Source of the DNA: G965202915 sp965205955
GTDB taxonomy: Bacteria; Pseudomonadota; Gammaproteobacteria; Eutrophobiales; Eutrophobiaceae
Assembly (NCBI GenBank): GCA_965205955.1
Contig: OZ242192.1
Span: 1,302,001-1,366,000 of the forward strand
DNA length: 64,000 nt
Direction: 5' to 3'
Made by a program: the position numbers and the translations under genes. The notes under the pieces were generated by a model. It had not been told where the DNA came from and searched no databases. It saw only the letters and a list, made by a program, of their open reading frames with translations. Within the stretch, counting starts at the first letter, position 1, and every line of letters starts with the position of its first letter. Shown here piece by piece: positions 53,657 through 61,318 of this stretch.

Positions 53657-55318
53657 ATGTATCAATACGATAATTACGATCAGGCGATTGTTGATGAGCG
53701 CGTTGCGCAGTTTCGTGACCAGATGCGCCGGTATCTGGCGGGTGAATTGAGCGATGAGGAATTTCGGCCATTGCGGTTGATGAATGGCCTGTATCTTCAG
53801 ACGCATGCGCCGATGCTGCGCGTGGCCATTCCATACGGTTTGTTGTCATCCCGGCAGGTGCGGATGCTGGCGCATATTGCCCGAAAGTATGACAAGGGGT
53901 ACGGTCATTTCAGTACCCGGCAGAATATTCAGTATAACTGGCCCAGGCTGGAAACCGTGCCGGATATTCTGGCAGATCTGGCAACCGTTGAAATGCATGC
54001 CATTCAAACCAGCGGCAATTGTATTCGCAATGTAACCTCGGATCAGTTTGCCGGCATTGCCAGGGATGAGTTGGAAGATCCGCGCCCGTATTGTGAGATT
54101 ATTCGGCAGTGGTCTACATTTCATCCAGAATTCAGCTTTTTGCCGCGTAAATTCAAGATCGCCGTGTCGGGCGCCGGCCATGACCGGGCGGCGGTGCAGG
54201 TGCATGATATTGGGCTGTATCTGATTGAGAATGATGCGGGAGAGACCGGCTTCAGGGTGCTGGTCGGCGGCGGTCTCGGCAGAACGCCTTTTATCGGCAG
54301 TGTTATCCGGGAGTTTCTGGAAAAACGGCATCTGCTTTCTTATCTGGAGGCGATCCTGCGGGTTTATAATCGTCTTGGCCGGCGGGATAACCGCTTCAAG
54401 GCGCGTATAAAGATTTTGGTGAGTGCGCTCGGAGCGGATGAGTTTGGCCGCCAGGTGGAGCAGGAGTGGGAGCAGATCCGGGATTCGTCTTTATTGCTGG
54501 ATCAACGGGAAATCGATCGGGTGACCCGGTTCTTTACCCTGCCGGAGTTTAACCGGGATGCGGACAAGGATCGCAGTTTTGCCGAAAACAGTGCGCAGGA
54601 TGCGGAGTTTGCAATATGGGTCAAGCGCAATGTAAGGGAGCACAAGGTCCCCGGCTATCGCGCGGTGGTTATTTCGCTGAAGGCGCCGGGTGCGCCTCCG
54701 GGTGATGCCACCGACAGACAGATGGATTGTATTGCCGATCTGGCTGATCAATATAGCCACGGTGAGATTGTCACTACCCATGATCAAAACCTGGTGTTTC
54801 CGCATGTTGAAAAGGGTCATTTGTATGCCGTCTGGCAGGCGTTGCGGGAGCGGGATCTGGCGACGGCGAATATCGGGCTGTTGACGGATATGATCTGCTG
54901 TCCGGGGCTCGATTTCTGTTCATTGGCCAATGCCGGCTCTATTCCGATTGCGCATCAGATTAACCGGAAATTCGATGATCAGGACTATCTGCATGACATT
55001 GGTGATTTGAAGATCAAGATGTCCGGCTGTATGAATGCCTGCGGGCATCATCATGTGGGGCATATTGGTATATTGGGGGTGGATAAGAAAGGCGCGGAGT
55101 TTTATCAGCTTACCCTGGGAGGTTCGGCGGAAAATGATGCGGTGCTTGGTGATCGTCTGGGCCCGGCAATAGAGAAGGAAAGGGTCGCCGATGTAATTGG
55201 CGAAATACTGGATGTGTATGTAGAGAATCGCAGGGAAGAGGAATGTTTTCTCGATACCTACCGCCGCATTGGTATCGGATCCTTTAAGGAAAGGGTGTAT
55301 GCGGGTCATCAGGGATAA
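53657..55318 (+). CDS. Sulfite/nitrite reductase hemoprotein (CysI-like)
   Basis: This 553-residue siroheme enzyme reduces sulfite to sulfide (or nitrite to ammonia) using six electrons. Seen are the first half-domain RVAIPYGLLSSRQVRMLAHI, GHFSTRQNIQYNW, the siroheme-region SGNCIRNVTSD, and the 4Fe-4S and siroheme ligands near the C-terminus as CCPGLDFCSLA and KMSGCMNACGHHHVGHIG. The DUF934 gene overlaps its 3' end, which points to assimilatory sulfite reduction. There is no ribosome site before the ATG; instead TATACT lies about seven bases upstream, so the mRNA may be leaderless. Confidence 0.93.
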   Translation: MYQYDNYDQAIVDERVAQFRDQMRRYLAGELSDEEFRPLRLMNGLYLQTHAPMLRVAIPYGLLSSRQVRMLAHIARKYDKGYGHFSTRQNIQYNWPRLETVPDILADLATVEMHAIQTSGNCIRNVTSDQFAGIARDELEDPRPYCEIIRQWSTFHPEFSFLPRKFKIAVSGAGHDRAAVQVHDIGLYLIENDAGETGFRVLVGGGLGRTPFIGSVIREFLEKRHLLSYLEAILRVYNRLGRRDNRFKARIKILVSALGADEFGRQVEQEWEQIRDSSLLLDQREIDRVTRFFTLPEFNRDADKDRSFAENSAQDAEFAIWVKRNVREHKVPGYRAVVISLKAPGAPPGDATDRQMDCIADLADQYSHGEIVTTHDQNLVFPHVEKGHLYAVWQALRERDLATANIGLLTDMICCPGLDFCSLANAGSIPIAHQINRKFDDQDYLHDIGDLKIKMSGCMNACGHHHVGHIGILGVDKKGAEFYQLTLGGSAENDAVLGDRLGPAIEKERVADVIGEILDVYVENRREEECFLDTYRRIGIGSFKERVYAGHQG

Positions 55319-55787
55319 TGCCCTCGTTGAGGATGATTGGCGGTTTTTGCGTGAAATCGATAGTGTTGAATCGCTGCCTGCGGGCCGGGTCATTGTGCCC
55401 TATGCTTTCTGGCTGGAAAACCGCGCTGCCTTGTCCGGACGCGATGCGCCTCTCGGGGTTTGCATTGACGGGGATGTCGGGACGGAGCAGGTCGCCGAGC
55501 ATCTGGATTGTTTTGAGTTGATTGCGCTGGATTTCCCGGTATTCACCGATGGGAGATCCTATTCGCATGCGCGCCTGCTGCGTGAACGCTACGGCTACAG
55601 GGGTGAGTTGCGTGCGGTCGGTGATGTTCTGAGAGATCAGTTGTTTTTTATGAAACGCTGCGGGATCGATTCCTTTGCATTGCGCGAGGATCAGGATGCC
55701 GACGCGGCGCTGGATGCATTTGAGGATTTTTCGGTGCGCTATCAGGGCGCGGTGGATGATCCGGTTCCGCTGTACAGAAGACGCTAG
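55299..55787 (+). CDS. DUF934 protein, partner of sulfite reductase
   Basis: The product is 162 residues from ATG 55299, which lies inside the end of the reductase gene after AAGGAAAGG; 55269 is another possible start but less likely. The sequence has family features: VIVPYAFWLENRAALSGRD, LGVCIDGDVGTEQVAEHL, the strongly conserved DFPVFTDGRSYSHARLLRER, and RCGIDSFALREDQDADAALD. DUF934 genes accompany cysI in many proteobacteria, and the protein is thought to help sulfite reduction, though its exact role is not settled. The stop overlaps the stop of the convergent gene by four bases. Confidence 0.92.
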   Translation: MRVIRDNALVEDDWRFLREIDSVESLPAGRVIVPYAFWLENRAALSGRDAPLGVCIDGDVGTEQVAEHLDCFELIALDFPVFTDGRSYSHARLLRERYGYRGELRAVGDVLRDQLFFMKRCGIDSFALREDQDADAALDAFEDFSVRYQGAVDDPVPLYRRR

Positions 55788-56734
55788 ATTATATCTTCCA
55801 GTTTATCGTATTCATCAGAGGCGCCGCCGCGGCCGATTTGCAATGAGATCTCCCGCCAGCGGCGGTCCTTGATGTAGTTGTGCATGGCCTCGGATTCTTT
55901 TTCCAGTTCATCCATGCGCGCCTTGACTGCATCTCCAATGCTGATTATCCCCAGTAATTTATCGTTATCGACGACCGGCAGGTGGCGTATCCGGTGCCGG
56001 GTCATCAGCGCCATCAGGGTTTGCAGTTCGTCGTCCATTCCGCAGGTAATGATGTACCGGGTCATAATATCGGCTACGGGTTTTTCCATCACCGGGTATC
56101 CGTGTTGCGATATTGCATTGACTATGTCTCTTTCGGAGAGTACGCCGGCTAATTTTTTGTTTTCGTCCAGTACCATCAGAAAGCCGATTTTATTGTCGGC
56201 GCGGGTTTTGTTGGCGTCGGCAACGGTCATTTCCGGTGTGATGGTGATCAGGCCGGCCTCTTTTTGTTTGATTATACTGGCGGCGGTGAAGCGATAGCTC
56301 CGCTTTGTATTGCGAATTTTGGCCGACAGGCTGTCCAGCAAGTGGTTGGAATGTGTTTTCAGCGCCGGGGTGATGCGGTACCGGTCTATCAATCCTGCGA
56401 AAATTCCATATTTCGGGGTGTATTCATAGCTCAGCCTCAGTACAATATTCGCCCCGTCCTGCCGCATGCCAAGGGTGCGTTCGATCTTTTTTACCGGCAA
56501 CGGGTGCCGGCCGCCGATAAATTCCAGGATGAGGTGTTGGTTCTCGCGCCAGTCGGCGCATCGTTCATCCCAGGTTGTGCCGTTTTTGTGGTGCAGGCGG
56601 TAGGTGTTTTCCGATAGTTTTTCCAGATGGGTAATGCCGAGGGCGGGATCGGCCTGATTGTCAGGATCGGAAATGATTTTCCATGCCTCGTGCGGGCCGG
56701 CTCTTACTTTCCTGCTTATTTCAAATGTTGCCAT
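55784..56734 (-). CDS. SRPBCC-domain / CBS-pair fusion protein
   Basis: The product is 316 residues from ATG 56734, with AAGGGA nine bases upstream. Residues about 1-145 look like a START/polyketide-cyclase (SRPBCC) domain: MATFEISRKVRAGPHEAWKI, then ISDPDNQADP and VLRLSYEYTPKYGIFAGLID. Residues about 160-290 are a CBS pair: ITITPEMTVADANKTRADNK..GVLSERDIVNAIS and VADIMTRYIITCGMDDELQT..HLPVVDNDKLLGIISIGDAV. The tail is basic and acidic. CBS pairs usually sense adenosyl nucleotides, and SRPBCC domains bind hydrophobic ligands. The combination is unusual in my experience. Its 3' end overlaps DUF934 by four bases, tail to tail. Confidence 0.8.
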   Translation of the reverse strand: MATFEISRKVRAGPHEAWKIISDPDNQADPALGITHLEKLSENTYRLHHKNGTTWDERCADWRENQHLILEFIGGRHPLPVKKIERTLGMRQDGANIVLRLSYEYTPKYGIFAGLIDRYRITPALKTHSNHLLDSLSAKIRNTKRSYRFTAASIIKQKEAGLITITPEMTVADANKTRADNKIGFLMVLDENKKLAGVLSERDIVNAISQHGYPVMEKPVADIMTRYIITCGMDDELQTLMALMTRHRIRHLPVVDNDKLLGIISIGDAVKARMDELEKESEAMHNYIKDRRWREISLQIGRGGASDEYDKLEDII

Positions 56735-56946
56735 TGGTAAGGATCCCTTCAAGGGCGGCATATCGATCAGCGGTTAATGACCCAAATAAAATTCTGTGTT
56801 CACGCATTGTAATGATGTATCTAAAGTCAGGATGGTTCAATTGTAGTATGAATGGGGAAGTATGCCAAATATCTGTGCCGCCGGGTGGGCTTTATTGCTT
56901 TGCAAAAAGGTGATCCGGCCTTGGCAAGCGGTTATACTTGCAGTTA

Positions 56947-58482
56947 ATGACCATGTTGCTTGAAAAACCGGTGTCAATCCGGGGCGGGATCCACCTGCCC
57001 CGAAATAAGGAGCAATCACTGTGTGCCCCGATCAAAAGATCCGGGATCCCTTCACGATTAACTATTCCGCTACGCCAGCATATCGGCGTGTCGGCCATAC
57101 CCTCAGTCAAGGTGGGTGAGCGTGTATTGAAGGGGCAGGAAATTGGCCGCTCTCAGGGGCTAATCAGCGCGCCAATCCATGCCGGAAGTTCGGGCAATGT
57201 GATCGATATTGGGGATTATCCGGTGCCCAATGTTTCCGGAATGCCGGAAAAATGTATAGTTATCGAGACCGATGGCCGGGATGAATGGCGGCCGCATGAG
57301 GGAATTAACGGGGACGTGTTTGAGGCCAGCCCGGCAGACATTCAGGACCGGATCCGCGAGGCGGGTATAGTCGGTCTGGGCGGCGCCGGTTTTCCTTCGG
57401 CGGTAAAGATGTTGCCGGGATTGCACCATGAAATCCGTCTATTGATTTTGAATGCCGCCGAAAGTGAGCCTTTTATTGCCTGTGATGAGGCATTGTTGCA
57501 GGACAAGGCGAAAGAGGTTGTTCTCGGGACGGAAATCATTCGGCATGCCGTGCAGGCGGATGAAGCGGTTATCGGAATTGAGGATAATAAACCCGAGGCT
57601 ATCTCGGCCTTGCGGCAGGCAATGGATGAAGAGGCGGTCGTCAAGCTGGCCGTGCTGCCGCCGATCTATCCCAGCGGGGGCGAAAAACAACTGGTCGAGG
57701 CATTGACCGGCCTGGAAGTGCCGTCACAGGGGTTGCCGCTGGATATAGGCATCATCTGCTATAACGTCGGCACGGCCTATGCGGTATATAATGCGGTCAT
57801 CCATGGGGAGCCTCTGCTGTCGCGCATTGTTACCGTGGCGGGAGCGGCGATCAAACAGCCGGCCAATCTGGAGGCATTGATCGGCACCCCCGTTGGGGAC
57901 CTGATTGAAGAATGCGGCGGATATATTGAGGATGCGGAGATATTGCTGATGGGCGGGCCGATGATGGGGTTCCCGCTGCAGCATGCTGATCTTCCGGTGA
58001 CTAAAAAAAGCAATTGTGTCATTGCCGCCGCCTCGACGGATGCGCTTGCCCGGAAACCATCGCCCATGCCCTGCATTCGCTGCGGCGATTGTGCCACGGC
58101 ATGTCCGGTCAGCCTGCTGCCGCAGCAGTTGTATGAATTTGCCCGCTCCGGGGATTATCAGCATATGAAGGAATATAAGTTAATGGACTGCATAGAGTGC
58201 GGCTGCTGCTCCTATGTCTGTCCGAGCCATATCCCTCTTGTTCAATATTATCAGCGGTCAAAGACCGATATCTGGAACATTGAACGCAAGAATCTGCAAT
58301 CGTCCCAGTCCCGCAGGCGTTTTGAGGCGCGCGAGCAGCGCCTTGATAAAGAAAATCAGCAGCACGAAGCCGGGAAGGCGCCAGCAACGAGCAGGGAGCA
58401 GATCGCGGAAGAAATCGATGCCGCCGTGGAGCGGGAAAAATCCAGGAAGGAAGGGGAAAATACCCCGGCGGACAGAGAATGA
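56947..58482 (+). CDS. rnfC: RnfC, electron-transfer subunit of the Rnf complex (without neighbouring rnf genes)
   Basis: The product is 511 residues from ATG 56947; ATG 56953 and TTG 56938 are alternatives and none has a good ribosome site. Motifs are the N-terminal GGIHLPRNKEQS, the flavin/NADH-binding region REAGIVGLGGAGFPSAVKML and NAAESEPFIACDEAL, and two 4Fe-4S clusters CIRCGDCATACP and CIECGCCSYVCP. RnfC is the membrane-peripheral subunit linking NADH and ferredoxin to a Na+ or H+ pump. It ends in a short Lys/Glu-rich tail, not the long Ala-rich repeats of E. coli RnfC. No rnfA, B, D, G or E gene is adjacent: a CBS protein lies upstream on the other strand and DUF898 lies downstream. 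Confidence 0.93.
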   Translation: MTMLLEKPVSIRGGIHLPRNKEQSLCAPIKRSGIPSRLTIPLRQHIGVSAIPSVKVGERVLKGQEIGRSQGLISAPIHAGSSGNVIDIGDYPVPNVSGMPEKCIVIETDGRDEWRPHEGINGDVFEASPADIQDRIREAGIVGLGGAGFPSAVKMLPGLHHEIRLLILNAAESEPFIACDEALLQDKAKEVVLGTEIIRHAVQADEAVIGIEDNKPEAISALRQAMDEEAVVKLAVLPPIYPSGGEKQLVEALTGLEVPSQGLPLDIGIICYNVGTAYAVYNAVIHGEPLLSRIVTVAGAAIKQPANLEALIGTPVGDLIEECGGYIEDAEILLMGGPMMGFPLQHADLPVTKKSNCVIAAASTDALARKPSPMPCIRCGDCATACPVSLLPQQLYEFARSGDYQHMKEYKLMDCIECGCCSYVCPSHIPLVQYYQRSKTDIWNIERKNLQSSQSRRRFEAREQRLDKENQQHEAGKAPATSREQIAEEIDAAVEREKSRKEGENTPADRE

Positions 58483-58548
58483 CGATTCCGAGCCGGGTAT
58501 CTCGTGCTATGGTAATCAATCAGAGCCGCCTTGCGTGAGGATGCAATT

Positions 58549-59598
58549 ATGACCAAAGACGTCCCCGTTGAATTCACCGGTAAATCCGGAGAATACTTTA
58601 AACTCTGGTTTGTTAATATCTTTTTATCCATCGTTACACTGGGTATATACAGCGCCTGGGCAAAGGTTCGTAATACACAATATATATACGGTCATACATC
58701 GGTCGATGGGCACAACTTCCGTTTCCTCGCCACTCCCGTACAAATCTTAAAAGGTCGTATTATTGCAGTACTTGTTTTCATACTGTATGTATTTCTGGGC
58801 AGACTTAACCCGACCCTGAGCGTCATACTGGACATTGCGTTGTTGATTGCACTCCCCTGGCTGATTGTTCAGGGCATTCGTTTTACCTTACGCATGACCG
58901 CATACCGGAACGTGCGTTTCTCATTTAACGGAACCTATGGCGGCGCACTTCTGAATTTCATTGTATTACCCGTCCTTGCTCTTTTTACTTTATTTCTGAT
59001 GACGCCATGGGTTATGAGGCGAGTTGACCAATATATGCTGGGCAATGTTAGCTACGGAGGCAAACCCTTTACACTGAATACCTTAACCGGCAAATACTAT
59101 CTTGCGGCTATGGCGGCATCCGGAGCGGCATTTCTTGGTTTTGCGGCCATGATCCTTGGCATAGCCACGTTCCTGACTCTCGGAGCGGCCAATGATAATT
59201 TTGATATTGCTGCCATGGCTTTCGGCAATGCGCCGGTTTTCCTTATGCTGGGATCTTTTGTCCTGATGTATATAGTTATTGCCGTATATCAGTCGATAAT
59301 TCGTAATCATGTGATGCATTCACTGCAATTGCCCGATGTCGTTTCATTCCGCTCAGACGTCAAAATGCTGCCCTATACCTGGCTCATGCTGTCGAATGCA
59401 TTGTTGATACTGTTTACCCTGGGGTTCGCATTCCCGGTGACAAAAATCCGCAAGAATGTATTTCTCGCTCAGGCGACCCGGGCAATGGTTGAGCCTGGTT
59501 TGGAAAGTCTGGTCAATACCGTCAGCGCAGACAGTGAAAATTCAGCCTTCGGAGAAGAAGCCGCCGGTATGTTCGATACCGACCTGTCATTAAACTGA
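58549..59598 (+). CDS. DUF898 (YjgN-family) membrane protein
   Basis: The product is 349 residues from ATG 58549, with TGAGGA upstream; an in-frame earlier start at 58531 is less likely. It has repeated hydrophobic segments and the DUF898 signatures FTGKSGEYFKLWFVNIFLSI, TLGIYSAWAKVRNTQYIYGH, RFTLRMTAYRNVRFSFNGTY, and FTLGFAFPVTKIRKN near the end. The family is of unknown function. The M48 peptidase gene follows after two bases, a pairing often seen for this family and suggesting shared work at the inner membrane. Confidence 0.92.
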   Translation: MTKDVPVEFTGKSGEYFKLWFVNIFLSIVTLGIYSAWAKVRNTQYIYGHTSVDGHNFRFLATPVQILKGRIIAVLVFILYVFLGRLNPTLSVILDIALLIALPWLIVQGIRFTLRMTAYRNVRFSFNGTYGGALLNFIVLPVLALFTLFLMTPWVMRRVDQYMLGNVSYGGKPFTLNTLTGKYYLAAMAASGAAFLGFAAMILGIATFLTLGAANDNFDIAAMAFGNAPVFLMLGSFVLMYIVIAVYQSIIRNHVMHSLQLPDVVSFRSDVKMLPYTWLMLSNALLILFTLGFAFPVTKIRKNVFLAQATRAMVEPGLESLVNTVSADSENSAFGEEAAGMFDTDLSLN

Positions 59599-59600
59599 TC

Positions 59601-60644
59601 ATGATTCAGGTATCGGGCACTTTCCAGAGCGCAGGTTGTGCCGCTGCACAAGCTGCGCTTGCACAGGTCAGCAGCTCCGGTTTGGTTCAAATATTGTCCG
59701 CAGATTCCTCTGCCACCCTTGCGGTTGCCGACATCAACAATTATCAGTTTGGCCACGTTATTCCGGGTCTGGCCGTTGACCTGCAACTTAAGAGTGGGGC
59801 TTTTTTTGTGCCCGATGACCGGGCATTCCGCTGGCCGCAGCTTAACAAAAGTCAATTGGCCGCTGAATGGCTGGAAAAACACTGGACTGCGGTTCTGGTA
59901 TCTTTGGTAGCCGCGCCGCTGTTTCTATGGGTAACGGTTGCCAAGATAATCCCGGCCGCCGCCAATGCCAGCATTGGCTTTATTCCGAATAGCGCAATTG
60001 AATCGCTCGGCGAGCAAACGCTTTTCATATTGGATAAAACCCTGTTTTCACCCTCTGAGCTCAGTGCCGAAGAACAGCAGCAGATATTAACCCTCTGGGA
60101 TAAAATTCATCACTCGCTGCCTCCCGGCGAGCACGGCTTCAACCTTATTTTCAGGGAGTGGTCTTTGGGAGCCAATGCGATGGCGCTTCCAGAGGGGACC
60201 GTCATACTGACCGATGACATTGTTCATTTGATGTCGGACAACCCGGATGCATTGACCGCGGTTCTGTTCCATGAAATCGGTCATGTCGAACACCGGCATC
60301 ACTTGAAAATACTGGCGCAATCAACCGCCACGTCTTTTTTATTCGCCATGCTGTTTGGTGAACTGGAAGGCGTCAGCGAAGTGCTGCTGGGAACGGGAAC
60401 CTTTTTAATGGAGAATGCGTTTTCCCGCGATATGGAACGGGAAGCAGACCAGTATGCCCATCAACAACTGTTGAATATGGGGATTCCCGCGTCCGCCTTT
60501 GCAACGGCGATTGAACTGCTTGCCAGTGTGGAATCAGACAATGAAACATCTGAAGAAACGCACTGGCTGGAATACATCAGCACACATCCCGGCACCCTGG
60601 AGCGCATACGCTCTGCCCGGAGTGTTGATCAGAATCCGGATTAA
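59601..60644 (+). CDS. M48-family zinc metallopeptidase, partner of DUF898
   Basis: The 347-residue protein has a first domain of about 90 residues with FVPDDRAFRWP, a membrane helix WTAVLVSLVAAPLFLWVTVA, and the M48 peptidase domain. The domain contains EGTVILTDDIVHLM, the zinc motif AVLFHEIGHVEHRHHLK near residue 225, and the distal glutamate ligand in RDMEREADQYAHQQL. A late LEYISTHPGTLERIR fits the family HP motif. The peptidase presumably acts on membrane or periplasmic proteins. It is coupled closely to DUF898 (two-base gap) with no separate ribosome site visible. It converges on DUF4426. Confidence 0.92.
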   Translation: MIQVSGTFQSAGCAAAQAALAQVSSSGLVQILSADSSATLAVADINNYQFGHVIPGLAVDLQLKSGAFFVPDDRAFRWPQLNKSQLAAEWLEKHWTAVLVSLVAAPLFLWVTVAKIIPAAANASIGFIPNSAIESLGEQTLFILDKTLFSPSELSAEEQQQILTLWDKIHHSLPPGEHGFNLIFREWSLGANAMALPEGTVILTDDIVHLMSDNPDALTAVLFHEIGHVEHRHHLKILAQSTATSFLFAMLFGELEGVSEVLLGTGTFLMENAFSRDMEREADQYAHQQLLNMGIPASAFATAIELLASVESDNETSEETHWLEYISTHPGTLERIRSARSVDQNPD

Positions 60645-60666
60645 TATGCCCGATTAGGACGAGGAA

Positions 60667-61158
60667 TCAGTTGGTAAAGAACTGCTGCCTGTAGGAAAGT
60701 AAAAAGGGCTGGTTTTCATTGGCCGGGGTTGCATCGATATTGAATACGATGGTTTCCTCATTATCGACCGATATTACGCCTATATAATAAATTGCATCCT
60801 GCTCAATAATTTCGAGCATTTCCATGTCTTTGATCTGGTTGGTCAGGTTTTTGGCAACTGCGGTTACCGTGCCGGTGACCGGTTCGTTAGCCTCGCCTTT
60901 TGTGATTACGATATTGAGCATGGCCTTGCCCTTGCTGCGCACGATGCCGTATTCCCGCGCGACTTCCGGCGCCAGTTGATCCGTAGTCAGGGCATTGGCA
61001 TGAATCGTATAGTTGCCGAATACCTTCTGATTTTCGTAGGCATCGAATGTAGTCCTGCTTCCCTCTGCGCCGGTTTGCTGGCGAGAATCACAAGCAACGT
61101 TCAGGCAGGCCAGCGTCCAGAGCAGGGACGGTAGCGATAGTTTGAATATTGCGGGCAT
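60667..61158 (-). CDS. DUF4426 periplasmic protein
   Basis: The 163-residue protein has an N-terminal hydrophobic signal (FKLSLPSLLWTLACLNVAC). The cysteine at the end may be a lipidation site, though the -3 residue is Asn, which is atypical. The mature part has the DUF4426 pattern: FGNYTIHANALTTDQLAPEV, then REYGIVRSKGKAMLNIVITK and FLLSYRQQFFTN at the end. The family's function is unknown. GAGGG precedes the ATG by eight bases, and a TACAAT-like -10 sits just upstream. It converges on the M48 peptidase gene, 22 bases apart. Confidence 0.85.
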   Translation of the reverse strand: MPAIFKLSLPSLLWTLACLNVACDSRQQTGAEGSRTTFDAYENQKVFGNYTIHANALTTDQLAPEVAREYGIVRSKGKAMLNIVITKGEANEPVTGTVTAVAKNLTNQIKDMEMLEIIEQDAIYYIGVISVDNEETIVFNIDATPANENQPFLLSYRQQFFTN

Positions 61159-61318
61159 AGTGTTATCCCTCTAATTGTATAGCGTAATTCTAGCAGATTA
61201 TTTTTGATTATGCCAAAAACTATAGAGACTTTCTTCTGATGATACCGATCTCCCCGCCATGCTGAGGCATGTGCGCAACGATGTGGATGTAAAAAGAACC
61301 CGTTACCTATTCATTATT

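Noticed and set aside
61200..61318. Possible coding remnant on the plus strand between DUF4426 and hsdR (short frame with DDTDLPAMLRHVRNDVDV).
   Set aside because: Less than 50 codons, no start with ribosome site, partly antisense to the hsdR end; nothing else supports it.
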